DNA of 64,000 bases from Agromyces sp. H17E-10 (GCF_022919715.1 NZ_CP095042.1:2914001-2978000), one strand, 5' to 3'; positions 1 through 16,170 are shown, numbered from the stretch's first letter. The notes: a model not told the origin generated them from the letters alone. Translations and numbers: made by a program.

Positions 1-675
1 GGCGACGGTGGAGCGCCGGTGTACGCGGTGGAGGACGCCTACCTCGTCACGGTCGACACCCCGCTCGAGGTCGCGGCACCGGGTGTGCTCGCGAACGACC
101 TCGCACCCGCCGGGGCCGTGAAGGAGCTCGCCGCCGCCTGGACGCAGCCCGCGCACGGCACGGTGACGACCACGACCGACGGTTCGATCCGCTATGTGCC
201 CGATGCCGGATACCTCGGCACCGACGAATTCCGCTACCTGTACCACGCGGGCGGCGAGTGGCAGTACCCGACCGTGCACCTGCTGGTCGTCCCCGCGGCC
301 GAGCCCGGTACCGGTGAGCCCGGAACGCCGACCGACCCCGGCACGCCGACCGAGCCCGGCACGCCGACGCCCGGCACCCCGACCGAGCCCGGCACCCCGA
401 CGGAACCCGGCACCCCGACGGAGCCCGGCACGCCGACGGAGCCCGGCACGCCGACCGACCCCGGCACGCCCGAGGACGAGCCGGCCGCGACGCCGGCCCG
501 CCCCGAGGACGTGGCCCCGGTCGCCGCGCCCGCCGCGGACGACGCCGACGACTCGGCGCTCGCCGACACCGGCGCCGACGTCCGAGGTGCCGCCGAGGCA
601 TCCGCGATCGCCGTCATGCTCGGGCTCGCGGCGCTCGCCGCAGCCCGCCTGCGCCGCCGCCGCAGCCACGACTGA
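1..675 (+). CDS. Cell-wall-anchored surface protein, C-terminal part (5' end outside window)
   Basis: The reading frame is open from base 1, so the gene starts upstream; the GTG at 19 is probably internal. Fragment residues about 8-98 look like a cadherin-like/Ig-like repeat of large adhesins (VLANDL near the start, then DGSIRYVPDAGYLGTDEF, the usual G-T-D-x-F ending). Residues about 100-160 are a proline/threonine stalk of GTPTEP units. The C-terminus has an LADTG motif (559-573), a hydrophobic segment and a terminal RRRR run, which is the sortase sorting-signal layout; LAxTG is the form used by actinobacterial class E sortases. I infer a secreted, peptidoglycan-linked protein. Ligand and substrate cannot be read. 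It lies where rplJ-rplL often precede rpoB, so this locus is rearranged. Confidence 0.8.
   Translation, partial: GDGGAPVYAVEDAYLVTVDTPLEVAAPGVLANDLAPAGAVKELAAAWTQPAHGTVTTTTDGSIRYVPDAGYLGTDEFRYLYHAGGEWQYPTVHLLVVPAAEPGTGEPGTPTDPGTPTEPGTPTPGTPTEPGTPTEPGTPTEPGTPTEPGTPTDPGTPEDEPAATPARPEDVAPVAAPAADDADDSALADTGADVRGAAEASAIAVMLGLAALAAARLRRRRSHD
301..474 (+). repeat. In-frame tandem repeat coding for GTPTEP units
   Basis: An 18-base unit coding PGTPTE is repeated about nine times with small base changes. One unit (around 358-372) is short by the Glu-Pro codons, as expected from slippage. It forms the stalk between the Ig-like domain and the sorting signal. Copy number is likely to vary between strains. 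Confidence 0.85.
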
Positions 676-687
676 GGCGCGAAGACC

Positions 688-724
688 CCTCGTCCGCCCG
701 GCACCCGAAGCCGGGCGGGCGAGG
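688..724 (+). terminator. Terminator after the surface protein gene
   Basis: Stem of 15 pairs (688-702 with 710-724, one G-T pair) and a 7-base loop, followed by TTT at 725-727. It lies 12 bases after the stop codon and separates this gene from rpoB. Confidence 0.8.
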
Positions 725-762
725 TTTATACCGGACATTCGCGAACAAATCAAGAATCTGGC

Positions 763-791
763 TGGACTTGGCGCGTCGGATCACATATAGT
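763..791 (+). promoter_or_regulatory. Predicted rpoB promoter
   Basis: TGGACT at 763-768 and TATAGT at 786-791 are separated by 17 bases. The -10 is directly followed by TGACC, an arrangement also seen upstream of infA. The predicted transcript would have a leader of about 150 bases before rpoB. Confidence 0.55.
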
Positions 792-950
792 TGACCTTTG
801 CGCTCCCAGACCCACCATGCCTTCATATTGCGGTCGGCTTCCGGGCGAGTCGAGACCTTCCGGTCTCGGTCACTCGCTCGTGTCTGAGGGGTACTGAACT
901 CTCCGCTACCGACAGTGAACCGGCCCGACGGGGCCATGGAGGTAATTCAC

Positions 951-4442
<3,492 letters not shown>

Positions 4443-4483
4443 ACCGCCAGGTACGAAACGACTTCAGGAATCTAGGAGAGAAA

Positions 4484-8380
<3,897 letters not shown>

Positions 8381-8395
8381 ACGTGAAGCGCTGAA

Positions 8396-8429
8396 ACGAA
8401 GGGCCCCGGAGCGATCCGGGGCCCTTCGT
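8396..8429 (+). terminator. rpoBC terminator
   Basis: Perfect 14-pair GC-rich stem (8396-8409 with 8416-8429) and a 6-base loop, starting 15 bases after the rpoC stop. There is no long T run, as is common in high-GC actinobacteria. Confidence 0.85.
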
Positions 8430-8538
8430 CGTACCCGCGGGGCTCACCGAGTTCCGCGCGGCATACCTGCCCGGGCGAGTGGCCGTTGCTACAGTGGCCC
8501 CACCGCGGGGTACGAGGGTGCCCGGAAGGAGCGCGATC

Positions 8539-9690
8539 ATGAGCAGCACGACGCCCGGATCCGAGCCGCTCGACGGCGACGCCGTGCCCGAGCCCGAGAC
8601 GACCGACGTTCCTCCCACGCCCACGGCACCCGATGACACCGCCGACGTGGCCATCGACGAGTCCGCCGACGTGGCCACCGACGCGCCCGCACCGGGCGAC
8701 GACGAGGTCGTCTCCTCGGTGGAGTCGAGCGAGGTCGCCCCGCCCAGCCCCGCCGCGGCGGCGCCTGCCGAGGCGGCGCCCGCCGCGGAGGCTCCGGCCC
8801 CCGAACAGCCCGCCGAGGATGCCGCGCCCGCCGCCGCCCTCGAGGAGCCCGCGCCGGCCGACCCGGCCGACACGAGCGCGCTCGACGCCGCCGTGCTCCG
8901 GGCGAACGCCGGCCACGAGGCATCCGAGCCCGAGCTGCAGGCTGCAGCCGCGGCGGCCGCCGACGCCGAGCCCGACGGGGTCGACGACGCCGATACCGCC
9001 GTGCCGCCGGTCGCGGCGGGGTCGGTGCGGCGCGAGACCTACGTGCCCCCGTCGACGGCTGCGACGGCCGGCGCCGTCGGAGCGGCGACGCTCGCGCCCG
9101 AGCCGGCCGAGGCGTACGCGCCGCCCGCGCAGACGGTCTACGTGCAGGCGCCGAACCCGCCGCGGCCGAAGGGCAATCGCGCGTTCGGCGTGCTCGTCGC
9201 GCTCATCGGCACCGCACTGTTCGCCCTGCTCTACGCGGGCATCGCCTACCTGCTGCTGCTCTCCCAGGCGAGTGCCGACGCCGTCAACGAGGTGTACGTC
9301 GAGCGGTTCCTCACGAAGCCGGTCTACTCCGTGCCGATCGTGGCGTTCTTCGTCGGGTTCGCGGTGCTCGCGGCGATCGTGAACCGCGGTCGATGGTGGG
9401 CGTACGTCGTGTTCGGCGTGCTCGTGGGCGCGCTCGTGTACTTCTCCTACATCGCCGGCGCCCTGCTGACGGTGGAGGCGTGGACGCTCACCTTCGACCA
9501 GGCGACCTCGTTCATCTCGCAGCGCTGGCTCGACCCGTTCGCGATCGTCGCGGCCGTGGTCGCCCGCGAGATCCCGATCTGGCTCGGCGGCTGGATCGCC
9601 GCGCGGGGTCGTGTCGTCACCGAACGCAACCGCGAGGCCCTCGAGGCGTACGACCGCGAGCTCGCCGCAGGACCGCAGGCGCGCGGCTGA
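8539..9690 (+). CDS. Ala/Pro/Glu-rich protein with four membrane segments
   Basis: Unrecognised, 383 residues from the ATG at 8539 (AAGGAGCG just upstream; the frame is open from 8479). Residues 1-205 are low-complexity and acidic, rich in Ala, Pro, Glu and Asp, probably disordered and cytoplasmic. Four hydrophobic segments follow at about 214-236, 261-281, 284-310 and 332-355. The short tail (RGRVVTERNREALEAYDRE) is charged and may be helical. A TACAGT -10-like box lies at 8490-8495. It stands alone between the rpoC terminator and the type VII-like locus, in the same direction as that locus. A role in secretion is possible from position only. Confidence 0.75.
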   Translation: MSSTTPGSEPLDGDAVPEPETTDVPPTPTAPDDTADVAIDESADVATDAPAPGDDEVVSSVESSEVAPPSPAAAAPAEAAPAAEAPAPEQPAEDAAPAAALEEPAPADPADTSALDAAVLRANAGHEASEPELQAAAAAAADAEPDGVDDADTAVPPVAAGSVRRETYVPPSTAATAGAVGAATLAPEPAEAYAPPAQTVYVQAPNPPRPKGNRAFGVLVALIGTALFALLYAGIAYLLLLSQASADAVNEVYVERFLTKPVYSVPIVAFFVGFAVLAAIVNRGRWWAYVVFGVLVGALVYFSYIAGALLTVEAWTLTFDQATSFISQRWLDPFAIVAAVVAREIPIWLGGWIAARGRVVTERNREALEAYDRELAAGPQARG

Positions 9691-9865
9691 CGACCCCGCC
9701 GACGACCTCGGTGCGCCCGCCTGTGCAGAACGGGCGGGCGCGGCCCGCACCGCCGGGTACGCTCGAAGACCGGGGATGGTGACCCCTCCCCATCGACAGC
9801 GCGCCCGCCATCGGGTTGGGTAGCAGCTCGGACCGCCCTGCCACCCTGCCGACCCGAGGAGCCAC

Positions 9866-11248
9866 GTGAGCGTCACGATGCACATCGACGACGAGCCGAC
9901 GCCCGGGCTCCGTCCCGACGGCCGACCCGACCCGGCCTATGCCGCGGCGCTCGGGCTCGTGCCGGCGCCGCTCGGCCGCCGCTCGGCCGCGTTCACGCTC
10001 GACGCCGCCATCTGGGTGCTGCTCGCCACGCCGACCGTGATCGGCATGGTCCTGCTCGCGGGCGAGGTCGCCGCGGCCGGCGGCGACCCGGCGAAGGCCG
10101 TCGGCGCGGCCGCCGGGCCGCTCATCGCGATCGCGGTCGGGCAGGTGCTCACCCTCGTCTTCGGGCTCGTGCAGCTCGCGCTGCACGGCCGCCGCGGCGT
10201 GACCGTCGGCAAGGCCGCCGCCGGCATCCGCTCGGTGAGCGTGCGCGACTTCGGGCCCGCCGGATTCTGGCGCATCGCGCTGCGCGCGCTCGTGCTCTGG
10301 GGCAGCGAGATCGTGCTGCCCCTCATCGGGCCGGCGATCATGTTCTCGTCGTCCTCGTGGGATCCCGAGCGCCGCAGCCGTTCGTGGCTCGATCGGGTGG
10401 GCGGATGCTACGCGGTCGACGCCCGGCACGGGCTCGACCCGTTCGATGCCAAGGCCATGCGTCACGCACGGCGCGTCGTCGCGGCCGGGCCCGCCGTCGA
10501 GGCCGTGCGGCTGCCGTCGCTCGCGAGCGACCGGCCGCCCGGCGAGGAGTTCCGCATCCCCGCCGAACGCTCGAGCTCGGGCGTGGTGTCGCCCGGCGCA
10601 CCCGGCCCGGGGGAGTGGACGCCGCCGCCCATCGGGGCACGGGCCCAGGCGCCGGTATCGCCCGCTTCGCAGGTCGGAGCGGTCGGAGCGGTCGGAGGAG
10701 CGTCCCCCGCACCGATCGTGCCGGCGGGCCCCATGGCGCCCGCACCCTCATCGATTCCGCAGGCCGCACCTCGATCGCCCTCCGGCCCGCCGCCCGGGCT
10801 CCTGCCGCCGGCCGCGCCCGCGGCCCCGGTCGCAGGTCCGCCCGTGGTGCCGGCGACGCACGCTTCTCCCGCTGCGCACGTGCCACCGCCCGCGCCGGTG
10901 CACGCCGCACCGGCCCGCATCGTGCTCCGGTTCGACGACGGCACCGCGGTCGCGGCATCCGAGTTCGGTCTGCTCGGCCGCGCCCCCGAGGCCGCAGCGG
11001 GCACGCCCGCCCAGCTCGTACCGGTCGCCGACCCGTCGAAGCGCATCTCGAAGGTGCACGCCGAGTTCGGCACGAACGCGGCCGGTTTCTGGATCGCCGA
11101 CCGCGGGTCGACGAACGGCACCGAGGTGCGGCTCCCCGGCGAGGGGGCGCGCACGCTCCCCGCCGGGGTCCGCACTCCGCTGCCGGTCGGCGCCGTCGTG
11201 GTGGTCGGCGGCCGAAGCTTCACCATCACGAGCGAGCCCGGAAGGTAA
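9866..11248 (+). CDS. RDD-domain membrane protein with C-terminal FHA domain
   Basis: 460 residues, GTG start with GAGGAG close upstream. Residues about 35-165 form an RDD domain with three hydrophobic segments (about 40-62, 84-110, 135-160) and the initial R-R-S-x4-L-D pattern. Residues about 225-345 are a Pro/Ala-rich linker. Residues about 350-458 are an FHA domain with the phosphothreonine-binding signature: GR in GLLGRAPE, S-K-V-H, and DRGSTNGTEV. FHA domains read Ser/Thr phosphorylation, so this is probably a membrane adaptor controlled by a protein kinase encoded elsewhere. It ends 3 bases before the FtsK/SpoIIIE ATPase gene, so both are almost certainly one transcript and one machine. 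Confidence 0.85.
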   Translation: MSVTMHIDDEPTPGLRPDGRPDPAYAAALGLVPAPLGRRSAAFTLDAAIWVLLATPTVIGMVLLAGEVAAAGGDPAKAVGAAAGPLIAIAVGQVLTLVFGLVQLALHGRRGVTVGKAAAGIRSVSVRDFGPAGFWRIALRALVLWGSEIVLPLIGPAIMFSSSSWDPERRSRSWLDRVGGCYAVDARHGLDPFDAKAMRHARRVVAAGPAVEAVRLPSLASDRPPGEEFRIPAERSSSGVVSPGAPGPGEWTPPPIGARAQAPVSPASQVGAVGAVGGASPAPIVPAGPMAPAPSSIPQAAPRSPSGPPPGLLPPAAPAAPVAGPPVVPATHASPAAHVPPPAPVHAAPARIVLRFDDGTAVAASEFGLLGRAPEAAAGTPAQLVPVADPSKRISKVHAEFGTNAAGFWIADRGSTNGTEVRLPGEGARTLPAGVRTPLPVGAVVVVGGRSFTITSEPGR

Positions 11249-11251
11249 GGC

Positions 11252-14200
11252 ATGAAGCTCAAACTCGGACTCCGCAGGCAGCAGGGTGCGCCCGTCGACC
11301 TCGTCATCACGGCCGACGCGACCGCGACGGTCGGCGACGTCGCCCGGGCGATCGCGACGAACGACCCGACGACCCCGCTCATCGGCGGCGCGTCGGGCGT
11401 GACCCTCGCGGTGGCGCCGCCGACGTCCTCCGAGCCCGTGGTGCTCGACCCGCAGGTGCTCATCGGCGACGCTCCGATCGGGTCGGGCTTCAACGCCGCC
11501 GTCGTCGCGCACGCACCGCGCCCGAGCGGCGCCGCGGCGGAGGCGGTCGCGATCATGCGCGTGCACACCGGCCCCGACGCCGGCCGCGAGTTCGGCCTGC
11601 CGCGCGGCGCGTCGGTCATCGGCCGCGCCGCCGACGCCGACCTCGTGCTCGCCGACTCCCTCGTGTCGAAGCGGCACGCCCGCATCGAGGTCGACCACTC
11701 GATCGAGCTCGTCGACCTCAACTCGGCCAACGGACTGCTCGTCGACGGCGGACTCGTGCAGCGCGTCCGGGTGATCCCCGGCCAGGTCATCACGATCGGC
11801 GGCACCGACGTCTCGTTCGACCTCGGCACGAGCGCAGCCGATGCGCCCGACGCCTCGGTGCTCGAGCGCGGCGGCGCCCTCATGTTCAACCGCTCGCCGC
11901 GCGTCGAGATCCGCTACCCCGGAACCGAGCACCGGCACCCGGTGATCCCGTCGGAGGCCGAGCCGCGGCTGTTCCCGTGGCCCATGATCATGGCGCCCGT
12001 GCTGCTCGGATTCGCGATGTACGCGATGACCCAGCGGGTGACCTCGCTCATCATCGTCGTCATGTCGCCGCTCATGATGCTCGGCAACTTCATCGGCCAG
12101 CGCACCCAGCAGGGCAAGAAGCTGCGGCTCGAGATCGAGACGTTCGAGACGCAGATCGAGGACCTCGAGGAGAAGCTGCGCACCGAGACCGTGGTCGAGC
12201 GCGAACGCCGCCACGACGAGGCGCCCGCCGTCGCTCGGGTCTACGAGCAGGCGATGCGACTCGGCCCCCTCCTGTGGACGAGGCGGCCCGAGCACTGGAA
12301 CTTCCTCGGGCTGCGGCTCGGCGTCGGCCGGGCGCGCAGCCGCAACACCATCGCCGAGTCGAGCGACGCCCGCGGCATCGCGCGGTACGCGAAGCAGGTC
12401 GACATCCTGCGCGACCGGCATGCGCTCATCGACGACGTGCCGCTCGTCGAGCTGCTGCCGAGCTCGGGTGCGATCGGCATCGCGGGCCCCCGACACCTCG
12501 CCGCCGACGTGCTGCGCGGGCTCGGCGTCCAGTTGTTCGGCCTGCACGCGCCCAACGAGCTCATCACGACGGCCATCGTCGACCCCGCGTGGGCGAAGGA
12601 GCTCGAGTGGATGAAGTGGCTGCCGCACACGACGAGCCCTCGCTCGCCGTTCGCCGAGATGGCCCTCGCCGACAGCCAGTCGGCCGGCACGGCCCTGCTC
12701 AACGGACTCGAGGAGTCGATCCTCGCCCGGCTGTCGGGCCAGCCCGGCCGCCGAGGGCCGCTGCGGCTGCCCGACACCTCGATGGAGCGGGGCGCGAAGG
12801 TCGGCGAGGAGATCGGCGCCGACCGCACGGCCGTCGCCGACCTCGCCCTCGTGCTCATCGCCTCGAACGACGCGCCCGTCGACCGGCCCCGGCTCACCCA
12901 GCTCATCGAGCGGGGCGCCGACGTGGGCGTCTACACGATCTTCCTCGCGCCGACGGTCGAGTCGCTGCCCGCCGCGTGCCGCACCTACATCGACGCGAGC
13001 GAGGGTCTCGACAAGGCGAAGGTCGGCTACGTGCGCGCCGGCGAGTACTACGAGAACATCGCCGTCGAGGGCGTGTCGAACCAGTACGCCGAGGTCTTCG
13101 CGAAGCGGCTCGCTCCGGTCGCCGACTCGAGCTCGGTCACGGCCGACTCGTCCGACCTGCCCCGCAGCGTGTCGTTCCTCAAGCTCATCGGCACCGAGCT
13201 CGCCGTGCAGTCGCAAGCCGTCGTCGAGCGCTGGCGGCAGAACAACTCGGTGCTCGACCGCACCCGGGGTACCCGGCCGCGGCTCAAGCGCGCCGGCACC
13301 CTGAAGGCCTACATCGGCCAGGGCAGTCCCGACGCGATGTCGCTCGACCTGCGCACCCAGGGGCCGCACGCGCTCGTCGGCGGAACGACGGGCTCCGGCA
13401 AGAGCGAGTTCCTGCAGGCGTGGGTGCTCGGCATGGCGGCGGAGTACAGCCCCGACCGGGTCACGTTCCTGTTCGTCGACTACAAGGGCGGCTCGGCCTT
13501 CGCCGACTGCGTCGAGCTGCCGCACTGCGTCGGACTCGTGACCGACCTGAGCCCGCACCTCGTGCGTCGGGCACTCACCTCGCTCCGCGCCGAGCTGCAC
13601 CACCGAGAGCACCTCTTCAACCGCAAGAAGGCGAAGGACCTGCTCGAGCTCGAGAAGCGCCAGGATCCCGAGACGCCGCCGGCCCTCGTGCTCGTGATCG
13701 ACGAGTTCGCCGCCCTCGCCGGCGAGGTGCCCGAGTTCGTCGACGGCGTCGTCGACATCGCCCAGCGCGGTCGCTCGCTCGGCATCCACCTGATCATGGC
13801 GACGCAGCGGCCCGCCGGTGTCATCAAGGACAACCTGCGTGCGAACACCAACCTGCGCGTCGCCCTCCGCATGGCCGACGAGTCCGACTCGAACGACGTC
13901 GTCGGCGACCCCGTGGCCGGAACCTTCGACCCGTCGATTCCCGGCCGCGGCATCGCGAAGACCGGCCCCGGCCGCCTCGTGCCGTTCCAGTCGGGCTACG
14001 CGGGCGGCTGGACGAGCGACGAGCCCGAGCAGGCGCAGGTGAAGGTCGCCGAGCTGCGGTTCGGGTCGATCACGCTCTGGGAGTCCGACAACGACCAGGA
14101 CGCCGACACCCACGACGAGGACCTCGGCCCGAACGACCAGAAGCGACTCGTCGCGACGCTCGTCTCGGCGGCCGGAGAGAGCCGCATCCCGGCGCCCCGG

Positions 14201-15736
14201 CGCCCGTGGCTCGACGAGCTCGCGACGACCGTCGACCTCGCGGCACTCCCGCTCGAGGGCGATGCGCGCATCCCGCTCGGCCTCGCGGACATCCCCGAAC
14301 GGCAGCTCCAGGAGGCCGTGTACTTCGAGCCCGACACCGACGGGCACCTGCTCGTCTACGGCACGAGCGGCGCCGGCAAGACGACCGTGCTGCGCAGCAT
14401 GGCGATCGCGGCGGGCGCCCGGCCCGACCGGGGTCGGGTGCACGTCTACGGCCTCGACTTCGGCACCGGCTCGCTGCGTTCGATCGAGTCGCTGCCCCAG
14501 GTGGGTTCGGTCGTGTCCGGCGACGACGCCGAGCGCGTGCAGCGACTGCTGCGCACCCTCCGCGGCATGCTCGACGACCGTGCGAAGCGCTTCTCCGACG
14601 TGAACGCCGCGAACCTCACGGAGTACCGGTCGATCACGGGTCGTGACGAGCCGCGCCTGCTCGTGCTCATCGACGGCTTCGGCACGTTCAAGCAGGAGTG
14701 GGAGAGCACGTCGGCCCGTGCGCCGTACTACGCCGTCTTCATGCGCATGCTCGGCGAGGGACGGCCGCTCGGCATCCACGCCATCGCGACGGCCGACCGC
14801 TACGGTGCCGTGCCGACCGCGGTGAGCGCGAACGTCACCCGCAGGGTCGTGCTGCGACTGTCCGACGAGGGTTCGTACTCGATCCTCGGCGCCCCGAAGG
14901 ACGTGCTCAACGAGCGCAGCGCGCCGGGCCGCGCGATCGTCGACGGCTTCGAGACGCAGATCGCCGTGCTCGGCGGCACGACGAACGTCGCCGAGCAGAC
15001 GCAGGCCATGGAGGCGTTCGCCGCCGAGCTGCGCGCCCGCGGCGCGGCGCAGGCACCCGAGATCGGTGCGCTGCCGACCGAGCTGCGCATCGACGAGCTG
15101 CCCGACCGGGTCGGCGACCTGCCGGTCGTCGGTGTGGCCGACGACGTGCTCGGGCCCAAGGGCTTCGAGCCGATCGGCACCTTCGTGGTCGCGGGGCCCC
15201 CGCAGAGCGGTAAGTCGAACGCGCTGCGCGCGCTCACGACGACGATCGCCCGCTTCGACCCCGAGACCGAGTTCTTCCACTTCGGCGGCCGGCGCGCCGT
15301 GCTCCGCGAGTTCCGCGACTGGCGCCGGACGGCGTCGTCGATCGAGGACGCGCGGGCGCTCGCGAAGGAGCTCAAGGAGCTCGTCGTCGACGAGACGATC
15401 ACGAAGCGCATCATGATCGTCGTCGAGAACATCACCGAGTTCGGCGACACTGATGCCGAGCGCCCGCTGAAGGAGCTGTTCCAGGCGGTCAACCGCAGCG
15501 AGCACTTCCTCGTCGGCGACGGCGACGTCTCCCAGCTGTCGAGTGGCTACGGTCTCGTCGGCGAGCTCAAGGCCGGCCGTCGCGGCATCGCGCTCCGACC
15601 CGAGACGTACGACGGCGACTCGCTGTTCAAGGTGCCCTTCCCGAAGGTCGCCAGGCACGAGTTCCCGGCCGGCCGGGGCATCTTCGTCGAGAACGGCCGC
15701 TTCGTCACCGTGCAGCTGCCGCTCGTCGAGGGCTGA
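11252..15736 (+). CDS. EssC/EccC-like type VII secretion ATPase (FHA plus three FtsK/SpoIIIE domains)
   Basis: Large secretion ATPase, 1494 residues. In order: residues 1-90, a beta-rich N-terminal domain that could be ubiquitin-like or a degenerate FHA; 110-190, an FHA domain (SVIGRAADADL, SKRHARIEV, NSANGLL); 238-282, two membrane segments; then three P-loop ATPase modules with Walker A lysines K717 (GTTGSGKSE), K1043 (GTSGAGKTT) and K1321 (GPPQSGKSN). Module 1 has Walker B DEFAAL (D817, E818). FHA domains ahead of the membrane segments match the EssC form of firmicute systems; classical mycobacterial EccC lacks them. No eccB, eccD, eccE, mycP, essA, essB or esaA lies nearby. Likely substrate: the WXG100-like protein downstream. 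Confidence 0.9.
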   Translation: MKLKLGLRRQQGAPVDLVITADATATVGDVARAIATNDPTTPLIGGASGVTLAVAPPTSSEPVVLDPQVLIGDAPIGSGFNAAVVAHAPRPSGAAAEAVAIMRVHTGPDAGREFGLPRGASVIGRAADADLVLADSLVSKRHARIEVDHSIELVDLNSANGLLVDGGLVQRVRVIPGQVITIGGTDVSFDLGTSAADAPDASVLERGGALMFNRSPRVEIRYPGTEHRHPVIPSEAEPRLFPWPMIMAPVLLGFAMYAMTQRVTSLIIVVMSPLMMLGNFIGQRTQQGKKLRLEIETFETQIEDLEEKLRTETVVERERRHDEAPAVARVYEQAMRLGPLLWTRRPEHWNFLGLRLGVGRARSRNTIAESSDARGIARYAKQVDILRDRHALIDDVPLVELLPSSGAIGIAGPRHLAADVLRGLGVQLFGLHAPNELITTAIVDPAWAKELEWMKWLPHTTSPRSPFAEMALADSQSAGTALLNGLEESILARLSGQPGRRGPLRLPDTSMERGAKVGEEIGADRTAVADLALVLIASNDAPVDRPRLTQLIERGADVGVYTIFLAPTVESLPAACRTYIDASEGLDKAKVGYVRAGEYYENIAVEGVSNQYAEVFAKRLAPVADSSSVTADSSDLPRSVSFLKLIGTELAVQSQAVVERWRQNNSVLDRTRGTRPRLKRAGTLKAYIGQGSPDAMSLDLRTQGPHALVGGTTGSGKSEFLQAWVLGMAAEYSPDRVTFLFVDYKGGSAFADCVELPHCVGLVTDLSPHLVRRALTSLRAELHHREHLFNRKKAKDLLELEKRQDPETPPALVLVIDEFAALAGEVPEFVDGVVDIAQRGRSLGIHLIMATQRPAGVIKDNLRANTNLRVALRMADESDSNDVVGDPVAGTFDPSIPGRGIAKTGPGRLVPFQSGYAGGWTSDEPEQAQVKVAELRFGSITLWESDNDQDADTHDEDLGPNDQKRLVATLVSAAGESRIPAPRRPWLDELATTVDLAALPLEGDARIPLGLADIPERQLQEAVYFEPDTDGHLLVYGTSGAGKTTVLRSMAIAAGARPDRGRVHVYGLDFGTGSLRSIESLPQVGSVVSGDDAERVQRLLRTLRGMLDDRAKRFSDVNAANLTEYRSITGRDEPRLLVLIDGFGTFKQEWESTSARAPYYAVFMRMLGEGRPLGIHAIATADRYGAVPTAVSANVTRRVVLRLSDEGSYSILGAPKDVLNERSAPGRAIVDGFETQIAVLGGTTNVAEQTQAMEAFAAELRARGAAQAPEIGALPTELRIDELPDRVGDLPVVGVADDVLGPKGFEPIGTFVVAGPPQSGKSNALRALTTTIARFDPETEFFHFGGRRAVLREFRDWRRTASSIEDARALAKELKELVVDETITKRIMIVVENITEFGDTDAERPLKELFQAVNRSEHFLVGDGDVSQLSSGYGLVGELKAGRRGIALRPETYDGDSLFKVPFPKVARHEFPAGRGIFVENGRFVTVQLPLVEG

Positions 15737-15760
15737 GCCGGCACGGTGCGGGCGCAGGCA

Positions 15761-15790
15761 CCGCGGATGGGGAGTGCTCCCCATTCGCGG
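15761..15790 (+). terminator. Hairpin terminator after the FHA-FtsK ATPase gene
   Basis: Thirteen-pair stem (15761-15773 with 15778-15790, one G-T pair) and a GTGC loop, 25 bases after the stop codon. A TAGCCT -10-like box follows at 15807-15812, so the WXG100-like gene seems to have its own promoter. Confidence 0.65.
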
Positions 15791-15865
15791 CTGCGGCGGC
15801 GCGGGTTAGCCTCGTGTGTGTCACCCGGTCAGCGGTGACGAGGATTTCGATGGATGGGGTTGATG

Positions 15866-16153
15866 ATGGCTGATTTCAAGGCGTCGTACGGTGAGATGGA
15901 GTCGATGGCGGGCCGTCTCGACACGGGTCGTGAGGAGATCGGCGACGTGCTGCGTCGCCTGAAGGACGACGTGGACCGTCTCCTGGGTGACGACTTCAAG
16001 ACGCAGCACGCGTCGGGCAAGTTCGGCGAGGGGTACACCGAGCTGACCACGGGTCTCGAGAAGGCGATCGAGGGCATCAGCGACATGGGCGACTCGCTGC
16101 GCAAGATGATGCAGGCGATCAAGGACACCGACCAGGCCCTCGCCGGCAACTAG
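15866..16153 (+). CDS. WXG100-family-like small protein lacking the W-x-G motif
   Basis: About 95 residues, two amphipathic helices joined by a short turn, no signal peptide: the size and shape of Esx/WXG100 secretion substrates. The turn (GDDFKTQHASGKFGEGYTE) has no Trp-x-Gly. A downstream Tyr (in GYTELTTGLE) and a Gly/Phe pair remain, and there is no clear C-terminal YxxxD/E signal. ATG codons at 15854, 15863 and 15866 are all in frame; GGATGG at 15852-15857 best serves 15866. Codon choice (CGT, GGT, AAG) is like the ribosomal genes, suggesting high expression. Hairpins lie on both sides. Probable substrate or partner of the ATPase upstream; this is inference from position and fold. Confidence 0.8.
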   Translation: MADFKASYGEMESMAGRLDTGREEIGDVLRRLKDDVDRLLGDDFKTQHASGKFGEGYTELTTGLEKAIEGISDMGDSLRKMMQAIKDTDQALAGN

Positions 16154-16170
16154 TCCCACCGCGGGCGATC

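Noticed and set aside
301..474. CRISPR array
   Set aside because: The repeats are adjacent without spacers and are in-frame coding units of a Pro/Thr stalk.
10357..14646. 1429-residue open frame in another plus-strand frame across the RDD-FHA and ATPase genes
   Set aside because: Arg/Ala/Pro-rich shadow of the true frames with no recognisable motif.
10748..15784. 1678-residue open frame opposite the secretion ATPase gene
   Set aside because: Composition is that of a reverse-complement frame of a GC-rich gene; the sense frame has three P-loops.
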